From Bog-756 sp963725275 (GTDB lineage: Bacteria > Actinomycetota > Acidimicrobiia > Acidimicrobiales > RAAP-2): DNA of 64,000 nt. Made by a program: the position numbers and the translations under genes. Shown in pieces: positions 14,922 through 23,957 of this stretch (position 1 is the first letter of the stretch; the number at the start of each line of letters is the position of its first letter). The DNA lies in NCBI GenBank assembly GCA_963725275.1, contig CAVRXS010000007.1, positions 62,001 to 126,000 of the forward strand, read 5' to 3'. The notes under the pieces are model-generated. The model searched no databases, was not told the DNA's origin, and was given only the letters and a program-made list of their open reading frames with translations.

Positions 14922-16043
14922 TCACGTCGGCCACCCGTCGGGCACCACCACGTCGGTGATCGAGCGAGGGTCCACCGGCTGGTGGGTGTTGCCGGCTTCG
15001 TAGACGGCGAAGCAGAGCTGCAGCGCCTTGATCGCTTCGTCGGCGCTCATCACGGGCGGCGCGCCGGAGAGCAGCGTGTCGATGAAGTCGATCGACGACC
15101 TCCGGAACCCGGTGCCCCAGTCGGCGTCCAGGTGCGGGAACGATGTCGTGGTCTGGTTGCCCTTGGTGCCGTCGTAGAGGACCACCGCTGGGAGATCGAG
15201 CATCTCGCCGGTGCACCGGGTCACCCAGAGGAAGCCGGAATCGCCCTGGACCTCGAAGAACTCGTCCGCCCCGTAGTAGCCGCTGCGCATCCACATCTGG
15301 GGTGCGTAGGAGACCTCCATGGAGCCGAGGACCTCTGGGTCCTCGTACTCGAAGATGGCGGCCAACGGCTCGAAGAAGTAGTCGCGGCGGCGGACCACCG
15401 CCTGCACCGACACGATGTCCTGGTCGAGGAGCCAGAGGGCCACCGCGTACTTGTGGATCATGTCGTCGAAGAGGTGACCACCCGGGCTGGAGTTGGTCAT
15501 CCGCCAGACGTAGCCGTTCGCGTCCAGACCGGCCTGGAAGGGGGACTCGGTCTGGCCGACGATCGTCCTCGTGCGCAAGTTGGTCGGCTTGCCGATCGCT
15601 CCGTCCTCGATGAGCCGCTTGGCCAGTTCGAGCGGCGGGTAGTGGCGGAAGCACTCGCTCACCCGGAGGACGAGGCCGGCCCGCTCGGCGGCCGCGGCCA
15701 TCTCCCTCGCTTCGACAACGGTGTTGGCGAGCGGCTTCTGGCACGAGACGTGCTTCCCGGCGGCGAGCGCGGCGAGGACGTGTGCGTGGTGGAGATTGGT
15801 CGGGGTCAGGATCTCGACGGCGTCGATGTCGGGATCGGCCAACATGGCGTCGAGATCGGTGTACGCCGCCGGTGCTCCCCAGACAGCGGCCATCTCGGCG
15901 GCACGGCCCTCGCGTGGATCGCAGACCGCGACCACCGAGCAGCGGGGGTCCTCCAGATAGCCGGCCACGTTCATCTCGGCGATGTTCCCCGCACCGACGA
16001 TTCCGATCCTCACCATGTCATCGAGTGGAGCCATGGCGCTCAC
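14922..16043 (-). CDS. Gfo/Idh/MocA-family NAD(P)-dependent oxidoreductase
   Basis: 373 aa two-domain oxidoreductase. The Rossmann motif GIVGAGNIAEMN lies at about residues 14-25, and the nicotinamide-site motif that is normally E-K-P is present here as C-Q-K-P (Lys103). The C-terminal half has the GGHLFDDMIHKYAVALWLL segment carrying the catalytic His region. Members act on sugars, inositols and cyclic alcohols. GTG at 16043 and ATG at 16034 are both possible starts. Neither has a strong ribosome site. It follows the acyl-CoA ligase by 31 bases in the sulfatase operon. A sugar or polyol ring substrate is plausible but not shown. Confidence 0.9.
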   Translation of the reverse strand: MSAMAPLDDMVRIGIVGAGNIAEMNVAGYLEDPRCSVVAVCDPREGRAAEMAAVWGAPAAYTDLDAMLADPDIDAVEILTPTNLHHAHVLAALAAGKHVSCQKPLANTVVEAREMAAAAERAGLVLRVSECFRHYPPLELAKRLIEDGAIGKPTNLRTRTIVGQTESPFQAGLDANGYVWRMTNSSPGGHLFDDMIHKYAVALWLLDQDIVSVQAVVRRRDYFFEPLAAIFEYEDPEVLGSMEVSYAPQMWMRSGYYGADEFFEVQGDSGFLWVTRCTGEMLDLPAVVLYDGTKGNQTTTSFPHLDADWGTGFRRSSIDFIDTLLSGAPPVMSADEAIKALQLCFAVYEAGNTHQPVDPRSITDVVVPDGWPT

Positions 16044-16074
16044 AGTACCCGGCCGGCCCCGCTCCGAGCGACGG

Positions 16075-17619
16075 TCATGAGTCGGGCGTGGAGCGGAGCT
16101 TGTCCTTGACCACCTTGCCGGTGGCGTTCCGCGGCAGGGCGTCGATGACGTGCCACTGCCGGGGCACCTTGTAGCGGGCGAGGCGCTCCAGGGTGTACTC
16201 GCGGAGCTCGTCGGGAGTCGCCTCCATCCCCGGACGGAAGGCCACGTAGGCCTCGATGTCCTCGCCGAGGACCGGGTGCGGGACGCCGACCACGGCCACC
16301 TCGTGCACGGCCGGGTGCGACTCGATCGCGTACTCGACGTCCGTCGGGTGGATGTTGTTGCCGCCCCGGATGATGACGTCCTTGCTCCGTCCGACGATGT
16401 AGAGGTAGCCGTCCTCGTCGAGGCGCCCGAGGTCGCCAGTGACCAGCCAGCCGTCGACCCAGGTCCGCGCCGTCGCCTCCGGGTCGCCGTAGTACTCGCG
16501 CGGACGGCCGGGGATCCGCATCCGGACCTGCCCCACCTCGCCGGCCGCCACCGCCTGACCCGTCTCGTCGAGGCAGACGATCTCGGCCGGGGGCAGCGGC
16601 TTCCCCACCGAGCCTGGCCGGCGCACCGCCTCGCCGGGGGGCATGAGGCAGTAGACCGATCCGGCCTCGGTCATGCCGTAGTTGTTGGAGACGAGTGCGG
16701 TCGGCATGCGCTGCTGCAGCCGTTCGAGTACCTCGGGGGAGAGGGGCGCGCTGCCCACCGAGCAGAGCTGGACCGAGCTCAGGTCGGCCGTGTCGAACCG
16801 CGGATGCTCGAGCAGCAGGGTCGCCATGGCCGGGACGAGGAACACCGATCCCGGGCGCTCGGACTCGACGGTCTCGAGCCAGAGGCCGGCGTCGAAGGAG
16901 GGCATGTAGATCCCGCGGAGCCCGAGCTTCATCGGGGTGGAGACGAAGGACAGGCCGGCGAAGGTGTAGGGAGGGCTGGCATGGAGCCACCCACCCCCGC
17001 TCCATTGCGGTTGGTGGAAGGGGACGAGGGACGCGTTCTCGTGGCGGATGGCGACGGCCTTCGGGTTCCCGGTGGTGCCCGAGGTGTAGAGGATCTCCGA
17101 GAGCGCGCCGCCGTCCTGGGGAACCTGGAAGTAGGTCGGATCCGCCCCCATCGCCTCCCCCCAGGACGCGGTGGCCCACGGGGCGCGGTCGTCAGTGCCT
17201 CCACCGACCGGGTCCTCGCCCGCGCACGCTGCGGGCACCGAGAGCACGACCGGCGGCCGCTCGTCCGGGTACCGGGGGAGGAGGGACTCCTCGACGACGA
17301 CCGCACTCGCGCCGCAGTGGGCCAGCATCCTGGCGAGCTCGGGTTTGGTGAGCTGTGGATTGAGGGGCACCGCGGCCGCTCCGGCGCGGTGGACGGCGGA
17401 GTAGGAGACCATCCAGCGGAGGGCGTTGGTCGCGTTGAGGTGGATGCCCACCCGATCGCCCGGCACGACGCCGCCGTCGACCAGAGAACGGGCCAAGCGG
17501 CTCGCCGCCGTGTCCCACTGGGAGAAGGTCAGCGAGCCGACACCGACCACCAGATAGGCGGACTCGTCACCGAAGGCCTCGGCCATCGCGTGGAGCTGTT
17601 CAGCGGGGAGTGTTGCCAT
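16075..17619 (-). CDS. AMP-dependent acyl-CoA synthetase/ligase
   Basis: 514 aa class I adenylate-forming enzyme with all core motifs: ILYTSGTTGNPKAV, NNYGMTEAG, GWLVTGDLG, GRSKDVIIRGGNNI and the terminal lysine motif NATGKVVK. It should make an acyl-CoA from a free acid with ATP. The ATG at 17619 starts 10 bases after the sulfatase stop. A longer frame to 17670 would run into the sulfatase end and is not needed. The cotranscribed sulfatase suggests that desulfation precedes CoA activation of the same compound, which is inference. Confidence 0.92.
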   Translation of the reverse strand: MATLPAEQLHAMAEAFGDESAYLVVGVGSLTFSQWDTAASRLARSLVDGGVVPGDRVGIHLNATNALRWMVSYSAVHRAGAAAVPLNPQLTKPELARMLAHCGASAVVVEESLLPRYPDERPPVVLSVPAACAGEDPVGGGTDDRAPWATASWGEAMGADPTYFQVPQDGGALSEILYTSGTTGNPKAVAIRHENASLVPFHQPQWSGGGWLHASPPYTFAGLSFVSTPMKLGLRGIYMPSFDAGLWLETVESERPGSVFLVPAMATLLLEHPRFDTADLSSVQLCSVGSAPLSPEVLERLQQRMPTALVSNNYGMTEAGSVYCLMPPGEAVRRPGSVGKPLPPAEIVCLDETGQAVAAGEVGQVRMRIPGRPREYYGDPEATARTWVDGWLVTGDLGRLDEDGYLYIVGRSKDVIIRGGNNIHPTDVEYAIESHPAVHEVAVVGVPHPVLGEDIEAYVAFRPGMEATPDELREYTLERLARYKVPRQWHVIDALPRNATGKVVKDKLRSTPDS

Positions 17620-17629
17620 GTCGATACCG

Positions 17630-19912
17630 CTACTGCCTGACCATCGCGTCTTCGGCCTCCGACTCGGCATCCAGCCACGGTGGTCCGTCGACCTCGACGA
17701 CCACCTCTCTCAGGCCGCCGGTGAAGCGGAAGGGTGCCCGGTAGCGGCCGGTGACCGGGAGCCCGTCACTGAACCCGCAGGTGAGGCCCGCGCCGGTCAG
17801 CGAGAACCGGGTCACGGTGAACCGCGGGATCTCGAGGGCGGCGCACGGCTCGCCGTCCACCTCGAGGTGGCCGATGCCGCGGTGGTTGCCGGTGCGCTCG
17901 AACCGGAACCCGACCTCGTGCCGGCCCGCCGGTACCGGCCGGTCGGCTTCGACCGCCATCTCGTCCAGGGAGACGAAGTTGTGGACGTAGGCGGGCCTCC
18001 CGTCGGTCAGGTACAACGACCAGCCCCCCAACCCGGAGCCCTGGGCAACCAGCACGCCTTCGGCCGGTGGTCCCTCACCCGGTCCGGGGATGTCGACGAC
18101 GGCCCGGATCCGGTGGTCCCGGTTGCGCACGTTGACCGCCACCATCTCGGGCACGGGACCTGTTCCCGGGTAGTAGACGTAGCGGGCGCGCTCGGGCGTC
18201 TGGCGCGGTCTGTCGAAGACGAGCTCCGAGAAGGCGCGGTTGTCGAGGGGAAGGGCCCCGTAGGTCCGGGCCTCCTCCCACCAGCGGTCGACCATCCGCT
18301 GCAGACGCTCGGGCTCCTTCAGGGCGAGGTCATGGCACTCGGACGGGTCGGTCCCGACGTGGTAGAGCTCCCACTGGTCCTCTTCGAATCCGTGCGAGGT
18401 GTCCTGCATCGGGTGGAACGAGACGGCCTTCCACCCCTCGAGGTAGAGGGCACGGCACCCGAAGATCTCGAAGTACTGCACGGTGTGGCGATCGGGGGCC
18501 TCGGGCTCGGTGAGCGAGGCGGCGAACGAGGTGCCGTGGACCGGTGACTGGGCCACACCGCCCAACGAGTCCGGCATGTCGAACCCGAGCACCTCGAGCA
18601 GGGTGGGCATGATGTCGATGGCGTGGACGAACTGCCGGCGGGGGTGGGCGGTCCGCTCGGTGCCGGCCGGCCAGTGCACGATCATGGGGTCGGCCACCCC
18701 GCCTTCGTGGACCTCGCGCTTCCAGCGTCGGAACGGTGTGTTCCCGGCCACCGTCCATCCCCACGGGTAGTTGTTGTGGCAGAGCGGGCCACCGATCTCC
18801 TCGATGCGACGCTCCGCCTCTTCGACTGATCGGGGTGCGCCGTTCCACGGACGCAGATCGTTGACCGAGCCGGTCGGTCCCCCCTCGGAGCTCGCTCCGT
18901 TGTCGGACACGACGATGAACACCGTCCGGTCGAGCTCCCCGGTCCGTTCGAGGAAGTCGACCAGCCGTCCGATGTGATGGTCGGTATGGGTGAGGAACCC
19001 GGCGAACGCCTCCATGTAGCGCGCGTAGAGCCGCCGCTCGTCGGCGGTCAGCGAATCCCACGCCGGCACCCAGTCCGGCCGGGGGGAGAGCTCGGTCTCT
19101 TCGGGGAGGAGGCCGGTGGCCATCTGGCGCGCGAAGGTGGCCTCGCGCCAGGCGTCCCACCCGGCGTCGAAGTGGCCGCGGTAGTGGTCGATCCAGGGCC
19201 GCGGCGACTGGTGGGGCGAGTGGCAGGCCCCCGTGCAGAAGTAGAGGAAGAACGGCTTGGCGGGGTCGATGGCGCGGAGCTCGGCCACGTACCCGATGGC
19301 CGTGTCCACGAGGTCCTCGGTGAGGTGGTAGCCGTCCTCGGGAGTGGCCGGAGGCTGGACCCGGTGGTTGTCGGAGATGAGTGCGGGCACGAACTGGTGG
19401 GTCTCCCCTTCGAGGAACCCGTAGAACCGCTCGAATCCCCGCCCCAGTGGCCAGTTGTGGCGCGGGGCTGCATGGTGGCTCTCGCCCTCGGGGGTGAGGT
19501 GCCATTTGCCGACCGCGTAGGTGGCATAGCCCTGCTCGAGCAGGATCTGGCTGAGGAAGCCGTTGGCCCGGGAGATCGTCGAGTCGTACCCCGGGAAGCC
19601 AGTGGCCAGCTCGGCCACCCGGCCCATGCCGTTGCTGTGGTGGTTCCGCCCGGTGAGGAGGCAGGACCGCGTCGGCGAGCAGAGCGCGGTGGTGTGGAAG
19701 TTGGTGTACTGAACGCCGGCTCCGGCCAATCTGTCGAGGACGGGGGTGTCGATGTCCGAGCCGTAACACCCGAGCTGGGCGAAACCGACGTCGTCGAGGA
19801 CCAGGAGCACCACGTTGGGCGACCCCGCACGGGGCCGACGTGCCTCGGGCCACCACGGAACCGAGGTGGTGTAGTCGTCACCGATGACGCCGCGGAACTC
19901 GCCGGGCTCCAT
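17630..19912 (-). CDS. Type I arylsulfatase
   Basis: 760 aa formylglycine-dependent sulfatase that hydrolyses sulfate esters. The modification signature C-S-P-T-R (Cys78 to Arg82, followed by SCLLTGR) is intact. Metal-binding residues are in LLVLDDVGFAQLGCYG near the N-terminus and in IVVSDNGASSEGG in the middle. The last 200 residues form a beta-rich extension beyond the core. No signal peptide is visible, so the enzyme looks cytoplasmic and would act on an imported sulfate ester. A formylglycine-generating enzyme is required for activity and is not in this window. It heads the minus-strand operon that also holds a CoA ligase, an oxidoreductase and a VOC protein. The ATG at 19912 has only a weak ribosome site. 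Confidence 0.95.
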   Translation of the reverse strand: MEPGEFRGVIGDDYTTSVPWWPEARRPRAGSPNVVLLVLDDVGFAQLGCYGSDIDTPVLDRLAGAGVQYTNFHTTALCSPTRSCLLTGRNHHSNGMGRVAELATGFPGYDSTISRANGFLSQILLEQGYATYAVGKWHLTPEGESHHAAPRHNWPLGRGFERFYGFLEGETHQFVPALISDNHRVQPPATPEDGYHLTEDLVDTAIGYVAELRAIDPAKPFFLYFCTGACHSPHQSPRPWIDHYRGHFDAGWDAWREATFARQMATGLLPEETELSPRPDWVPAWDSLTADERRLYARYMEAFAGFLTHTDHHIGRLVDFLERTGELDRTVFIVVSDNGASSEGGPTGSVNDLRPWNGAPRSVEEAERRIEEIGGPLCHNNYPWGWTVAGNTPFRRWKREVHEGGVADPMIVHWPAGTERTAHPRRQFVHAIDIMPTLLEVLGFDMPDSLGGVAQSPVHGTSFAASLTEPEAPDRHTVQYFEIFGCRALYLEGWKAVSFHPMQDTSHGFEEDQWELYHVGTDPSECHDLALKEPERLQRMVDRWWEEARTYGALPLDNRAFSELVFDRPRQTPERARYVYYPGTGPVPEMVAVNVRNRDHRIRAVVDIPGPGEGPPAEGVLVAQGSGLGGWSLYLTDGRPAYVHNFVSLDEMAVEADRPVPAGRHEVGFRFERTGNHRGIGHLEVDGEPCAALEIPRFTVTRFSLTGAGLTCGFSDGLPVTGRYRAPFRFTGGLREVVVEVDGPPWLDAESEAEDAMVRQ

Positions 19913-20120
19913 GGGGAGTCAGCCCCGCCCGGCGCATGCCGACGCACCGTGCGGTCGGAGAGCGAGGGGGGTGGTCACGCGCATCGGGCCACTCTATGCG
20001 GGTCCGCGAACCACACGCCGGGGCCGCGTCGCCGACGGGGATAGCATCGCGACGGTCCGCCGGATCCGCCGGCGTACCCGATCGCCGGATCTCCCGGCCC
20101 ACCCGAGGAGGTCCCGATCG

Positions 20121-20621
20121 ATGCGCCGCTCAGAGGATCCACCGGCGACGGTCGACTCCGGTCGGGTGCGGGCCCGGCTCGAAGAGCTCGGCCTCTCGCT
20201 GCACGGACCCCACCCTCCCCACGACCCGCTCGACGCGGTGGTGGTCCACGGTGGCGTTGCGAGGACGTCGGGACAGCTCCCCCGGATCGACGGGAAACTG
20301 ACCTGCTGCGGCACCCTCGGAGCCTCGGTGAGCGTCGAGGAGGGAACCGCCGCGTCGGCGGTCTGCGCGCTCAACGCGCTGTCGGTGCTCGAGGCGGCCC
20401 TGGGCACGCTCGACCGGGTCGAGCGGGTGCTCACGGTGACCGGATACGTGGCATCGGCCCCCGACTTCCACCGCCAGCCGGAGGTGGTCGACGGGGCGAG
20501 CGCAGTGCTCTTCTCGGTGTTCGGCGATGCCGGCCGCCATACCCGCTCCGCCATCGGGGTGGCGGCTCTCCCCCGGGGCGGGGCGGTGGAGATCGAGGTC
20601 GCCGTGGCGGTCACGGACTGA
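20121..20621 (+). CDS. RidA/YjgF-family protein
   Basis: 166 aa trimeric RidA-like protein. The TSGQLPRIDG opening, the long helix with CALNALSVLEAALGTLDRVERV, and the conserved arginine in GRHTRSAIGVAALPRGGAVEIEVAVAV are present. Classical RidA hydrolyses reactive enamine/imine intermediates. This longer type, with the ALP-GGAVEIE ending, is common in catabolic clusters, and its substrate is unknown. The ATG at 20121 has GAGGAGG nine bases upstream. It precedes the RraA-like gene by 63 bases. Confidence 0.9.
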   Translation: MRRSEDPPATVDSGRVRARLEELGLSLHGPHPPHDPLDAVVVHGGVARTSGQLPRIDGKLTCCGTLGASVSVEEGTAASAVCALNALSVLEAALGTLDRVERVLTVTGYVASAPDFHRQPEVVDGASAVLFSVFGDAGRHTRSAIGVAALPRGGAVEIEVAVAVTD

Positions 20622-20684
20622 CACGGCGCCAGACTGCCCTGTCTGACGTACCACGGTGAACAGTGAGAGACAGAGGAGATCGTG

Positions 20685-21341
20685 ATGGATGACCAGACCA
20701 CCACCCGGACGGGCGACACGGCGGCGCAGCTCAGCGAGCTCGGCGCGGCGACCCTCGGCGAGAGCGGGGCGCTCCGGATGCCCGCGCGGCTCCGCCCGGT
20801 CTGGTCGGGTGCTGCGCTGGCGGCTCCCGCGTTTCCGGTCGGGTGCGCACCCGGCGACAATCTGGCCATCCACGTGGGGGTGGCGCGGGCCCCCGCCGGT
20901 TCGGTCCTGGTCGTCGATGTCGGCGACGTGCCCGAGCGCGGGTACTGGGGAGAGGTGCTGACGACCGGCGCACTGGCTCGCGGTCTCGCCGGCCTGGTCA
21001 TCGACGGAGGGGTTCGTGACGTCGGCGCCCTCGAACGGCTCGGGTTCCCGGTCTTTTCGACGACGGTGTCCCTGCCCGGTGCGACCAAGTCGTCGCGGGG
21101 CACCGCCGGGGTGGCGGCGACAGTGGCGGGGGTTCCCGTGTCGGCCGGTGACTGGGTGGTCGCTGACGTCGACGGCGTGGTGGTTGTGCCGCTGAGCGAG
21201 CTCGACGGCGTCCTCGCGGCCGGCCGGGCGCGTGCATCCGCCGAGGACGGTTACTTCGCCGCTCTCGAGGGCGGAGCGACCACCGTCGGCCTTCTCGGCC
21301 TGGACGCATCGCTCATCGATACCGGAGGAGCACCGGCATAG
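20685..21341 (+). CDS. RraA-like aldolase/decarboxylase family protein
   Basis: 218 aa protein of the RraA/HMG-aldolase family. The core GEVLTTGALARGLAGLVIDGGVRD contains the Arg-Asp pair that in 4-hydroxy-4-methyl-2-oxoglutarate/oxaloacetate lyases binds the oxoacid and the divalent metal. The GDWVVADVDGVVVVP segment follows. An aldolase or decarboxylase role on an oxoacid is more likely than RNase E regulation in this organism. I prefer ATG at 20685 (six bases from GAGGAG) over GTG at 20682. It is probably cotranscribed with the RidA gene. Confidence 0.87.
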   Translation: MDDQTTTRTGDTAAQLSELGAATLGESGALRMPARLRPVWSGAALAAPAFPVGCAPGDNLAIHVGVARAPAGSVLVVDVGDVPERGYWGEVLTTGALARGLAGLVIDGGVRDVGALERLGFPVFSTTVSLPGATKSSRGTAGVAATVAGVPVSAGDWVVADVDGVVVVPLSELDGVLAAGRARASAEDGYFAALEGGATTVGLLGLDASLIDTGGAPA

Positions 21342-21402
21342 CCGACTGGCAAGTAATTATATAGCCGCCCGGCAAGTCTCCCGGTGGTCGTGTCGTCCGG
21401 GC

Positions 21403-21792
21403 TCAGTGGGTCGTGTAGTTGATCGGACCGGCGCCTTTGACGCCGATGGCGAAGCAGAAGCAGTGGATGGACGCGTTGTCGCTGACCGGCCGGAGGCTGT
21501 GGATGGCGTCGGGTGGAATGTGGACCAGGTCTCCCTGGGCGATCAGCCGCTCCTCGTCCCCGATCGTCATGATGCCCCGCCCGCGGAGCACGTAGTAGAA
21601 CTCGTGGGTCGGGTGCGAATGCGGGTCGACCAAGCCGCCGCCCGGCACCTCGAATTCGTTGACGAGCTCGAGGAAGCCGCCGTCGGTCTGCTCCTTCATC
21701 TCCCGGGAGTTCACCATCCACCACACCGGCACCGTGCCGTTGTGCTCGACGACGGGAGCGGCGTTCTCGATGTTGCGCACGTCCATCACCAT
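21403..21792 (-). CDS. Small cupin-domain protein
   Basis: 129 aa single cupin. Motif 1 is clear in DPHSHPTHEFYYVLRGRG, with His/His/Glu metal-ligand candidates, and motif 2 in GDLVHIPPDAIHSL gives the final His. Such proteins may be isomerases, dioxygenases or sensors, and nothing here decides. The ATG at 21792 has AAGGAG five bases upstream. Its start codon overlaps the apparent start of the divergent ureidoglycolate-lyase-like gene, so the two genes must share or interleave promoters. Confidence 0.88.
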   Translation of the reverse strand: MVMDVRNIENAAPVVEHNGTVPVWWMVNSREMKEQTDGGFLELVNEFEVPGGGLVDPHSHPTHEFYYVLRGRGIMTIGDEERLIAQGDLVHIPPDAIHSLRPVSDNASIHCFCFAIGVKGAGPINYTTH

Positions 21793-22303
21793 GTGGTCTC
21801 CTTTGGGCACGACACTCCGCCAGATAGTACCCAACCCGCTGAGCAGTGAGGCCTGGGCGCCCTTCGGGTGGCTGCCGGTGGAGGACATCGACCCCCGCGA
21901 CGGCGCAGAACGCCTGGAGTTCGCCTGGGGGGACGTTCACGTCAACCGCATCGCCCATCGGCGCGACGAGGTGCCGGCGACCGACGGCGGCCTCCTCTGC
22001 CAGATGCTGTTCCGGCACGCGACCCACACCCAGGTACTGATGCCGCTCGACGTGCCTGCGGTGGTGGTGGTCGCCCCGCCGGGTGCGGATCCGACCACAC
22101 CGACCGGTGCCGAGGAGGTGCGCGCCTTCCGGATCGAGCCACTCTCGTCCCTCGTGCTCCACCGGGGTACGTGGCACTGGGGGCCCTTCCCGGTCGGGGC
22201 GGACTCCGTGGAGCTCTTCAATGTCCAGGGCCTGCGCTACAGCGAGGACAACGAGTGCGTCGACCTCGAGGAAGCCGGATCACCGGTCGAGGTCCGCCTC
22301 TGA
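21791..22303 (+). CDS. Ureidoglycolate lyase-like (AllA fold) protein
   Basis: 170 aa protein resembling the AllA cupin-like fold. The N-terminal LSSEAWAPFGWLP matches the family's PEAFAPFG opening. The middle carries a MLFRHATHTQVLMPL strand pair and the late LVLHRGTWHWGPFPVG motif contains the candidate active-site His. Ureidoglycolate lyase makes glyoxylate and urea in purine catabolism. No other purine gene is nearby, so a related substrate is just as possible. The start is unclear. ATG at 21791 overlaps the divergent cupin start, and TTG at 21803 would relieve this. Confidence 0.62.
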   Translation: MWSPLGTTLRQIVPNPLSSEAWAPFGWLPVEDIDPRDGAERLEFAWGDVHVNRIAHRRDEVPATDGGLLCQMLFRHATHTQVLMPLDVPAVVVVAPPGADPTTPTGAEEVRAFRIEPLSSLVLHRGTWHWGPFPVGADSVELFNVQGLRYSEDNECVDLEEAGSPVEVRL

Positions 22304-22380
22304 GGGTGGCCACCGACCGTCTCGGGTCGCCTGGAGCGGCGCCGGCGTCGGTTCGTGGCAGGATGCCCGAAGAACGGCTG

Positions 22381-22410
22381 TTGACATCACTAATGTCAGT
22401 GCCTTAAGAA
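22381..22410 (+). promoter_or_regulatory. Promoter with palindromic operator upstream of the Liv operon
   Basis: TTGACA (22381-22386), an exact -35 consensus, is followed after 18 bases by TAAGAA (22405-22410) as a weak -10. A perfect dyad TGACAT-CACTA-ATGTCA (22382-22398) overlaps the -35. The site is about 80 bases upstream of the substrate-binding protein gene. A repressor of TetR or GntR type could bind there, but none is encoded nearby. Confidence 0.55.
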
Positions 22411-22492
22411 CTGGGCCATCGATCTGTCGTCCGGGGGGACGTCGCTGCGGCGACGGTCCGGTGCGACGGGTCCGAACAAAGGGACGTGGGAC

Positions 22493-23917
22493 ATGGGTCG
22501 CAACGGGGGAAATCGGCTGATCGGGGCGGCGGTGCTCCTGGGAGTCGTGGCGATCGCCGCCGGGTGCTCGAACGGAAACTCGGCGTCGACGACCACCTCG
22601 ACCACCGGGTCGTCGACCTCCACGACCGCGTCAGGCGCCACCGGCGTCACCGTCGGAGCAGGCCAACCGGTCGTCGTCGGCTCGATCGCCACGCTGACCG
22701 GCGCCATCGCCGCCACCTTCGACGGCACGCCTCCCGGCATGCAGGCCTACTTCGATTACATCAACGCAAAGGGCGGCGTCAACGGGCACAAGCTCGAGCT
22801 CAAGTACAACCTCGACGACGGCAGTGATCCTGCCACCTTCACCCAGCTGTCCCACACCCTCATCGAGCAGGACCACGTCTTCGCCGTGCTGTCATCCTCG
22901 TACTTCTTCAGCCCGAACTTCTTCGTGTCGACCAACACGCCGACCTTCGGGTACAACGTCTCGGGCAACTGGGCCGGGCCGGACAACCTGTTCGCCGCCG
23001 GCGGCTCGACGCAGAACTACAACGCAGGGGGCCCCGCGGTGGCGTACGCCGTCAAGCACACCGACTCGAAACGGGTGGCGGTCATCAGCTACGGATCAGC
23101 CATCACCTCCTCCTACGACGCCTGCAACGCCGACGCCACGAACCTGTCCAACGCCGGCATCGACGTCGTCTACACGGACCTCGACGCCGGCTTGGGCGCC
23201 ACCTACACCTCGGCCGTCCAGCGCATGCAAGCGGACAACGTCGACTTCGTCCTGAGTTGCATGCAGGGCTCCGACAGCATCACCATGGCCCGCGAGATGC
23301 AGGAGTACGGGCTCACCCACGTCCACCAACTCTGGTTCGACGGCTACGACCAGGCCCTCCTGCAGCAGTACAACTCGATCATGCAGGGCGTCTATCTCAA
23401 CGCCAACGGCAGCGTTCCATTCAGCTCCGTGACTTCCTACCCGGGCAAATACCCCGGCGAGGCGACCTATCAGTCCATCATGAAGAAGTACGAGCCCAAC
23501 TTCGTCTACTCACAGGATGCCCTCCAGGGTTGGCAGTCGGCCGCATTGCTGGCCGCCGGTGTGCAGGCGGCGGGCAACGACGTGACCCAGGCCAACGTCA
23601 TCGCCCAGATCAACAAGATCACCAGTGACACCGGAGGTGGCGTCGCCGACGTCACCAACTGGAAGACCGCCCACAACGAGTCCATCACGACGTATCCGTT
23701 GTGCAGTGCCTTCGTGCAGGTCAAGGGCAACGGCTTCGTACCCGCCCTCAACCCCGCGCCCGGTGTCTTCGACTGCTTCGGCAACGGCAAGCCCGTGAAC
23801 GGGGGCGTGCCGTCGGTACAGGTGTACGGAAGTGGTACTCCCAGTGACATCGCATCGCGGGTCGATTTGAAGGATCCCGTGCTGGTAGCGCCTCCCGCCG
23901 GAACTCCGGGGGCGTGA
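22493..23917 (+). CDS. Liv-type ABC transporter substrate-binding lipoprotein
   Basis: 474 aa periplasmic-binding-fold type I protein. A lipoprotein signal peptide ends in the lipobox I-A-A-G-C (Cys25), followed by a Ser/Thr-rich tether. The mature part starts with PVVVGSIATLTGAIAATFDG and contains QAYFDYINAKGGVNGHKLEL, which is classic for the LivJ/amide-binding group. It should capture a small ligand outside the membrane and deliver it to the fused permease encoded next. Ligands of this family range from branched amino acids to urea and aromatic acids. An operator-like dyad lies upstream. The start ATG has only a weak ribosome site. Confidence 0.94.
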   Translation: MGRNGGNRLIGAAVLLGVVAIAAGCSNGNSASTTTSTTGSSTSTTASGATGVTVGAGQPVVVGSIATLTGAIAATFDGTPPGMQAYFDYINAKGGVNGHKLELKYNLDDGSDPATFTQLSHTLIEQDHVFAVLSSSYFFSPNFFVSTNTPTFGYNVSGNWAGPDNLFAAGGSTQNYNAGGPAVAYAVKHTDSKRVAVISYGSAITSSYDACNADATNLSNAGIDVVYTDLDAGLGATYTSAVQRMQADNVDFVLSCMQGSDSITMAREMQEYGLTHVHQLWFDGYDQALLQQYNSIMQGVYLNANGSVPFSSVTSYPGKYPGEATYQSIMKKYEPNFVYSQDALQGWQSAALLAAGVQAAGNDVTQANVIAQINKITSDTGGGVADVTNWKTAHNESITTYPLCSAFVQVKGNGFVPALNPAPGVFDCFGNGKPVNGGVPSVQVYGSGTPSDIASRVDLKDPVLVAPPAGTPGA

Positions 23918-23957
23918 GCCGGCCCGGCCCGGGCAAGACGGCGAGGAGGGGCAAACA

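Noticed and set aside
20050..20100. Clustered CCGGATC/CGGATCCG words upstream of RidA
   Set aside because: Short and GC-rich; expected by chance in this base composition.
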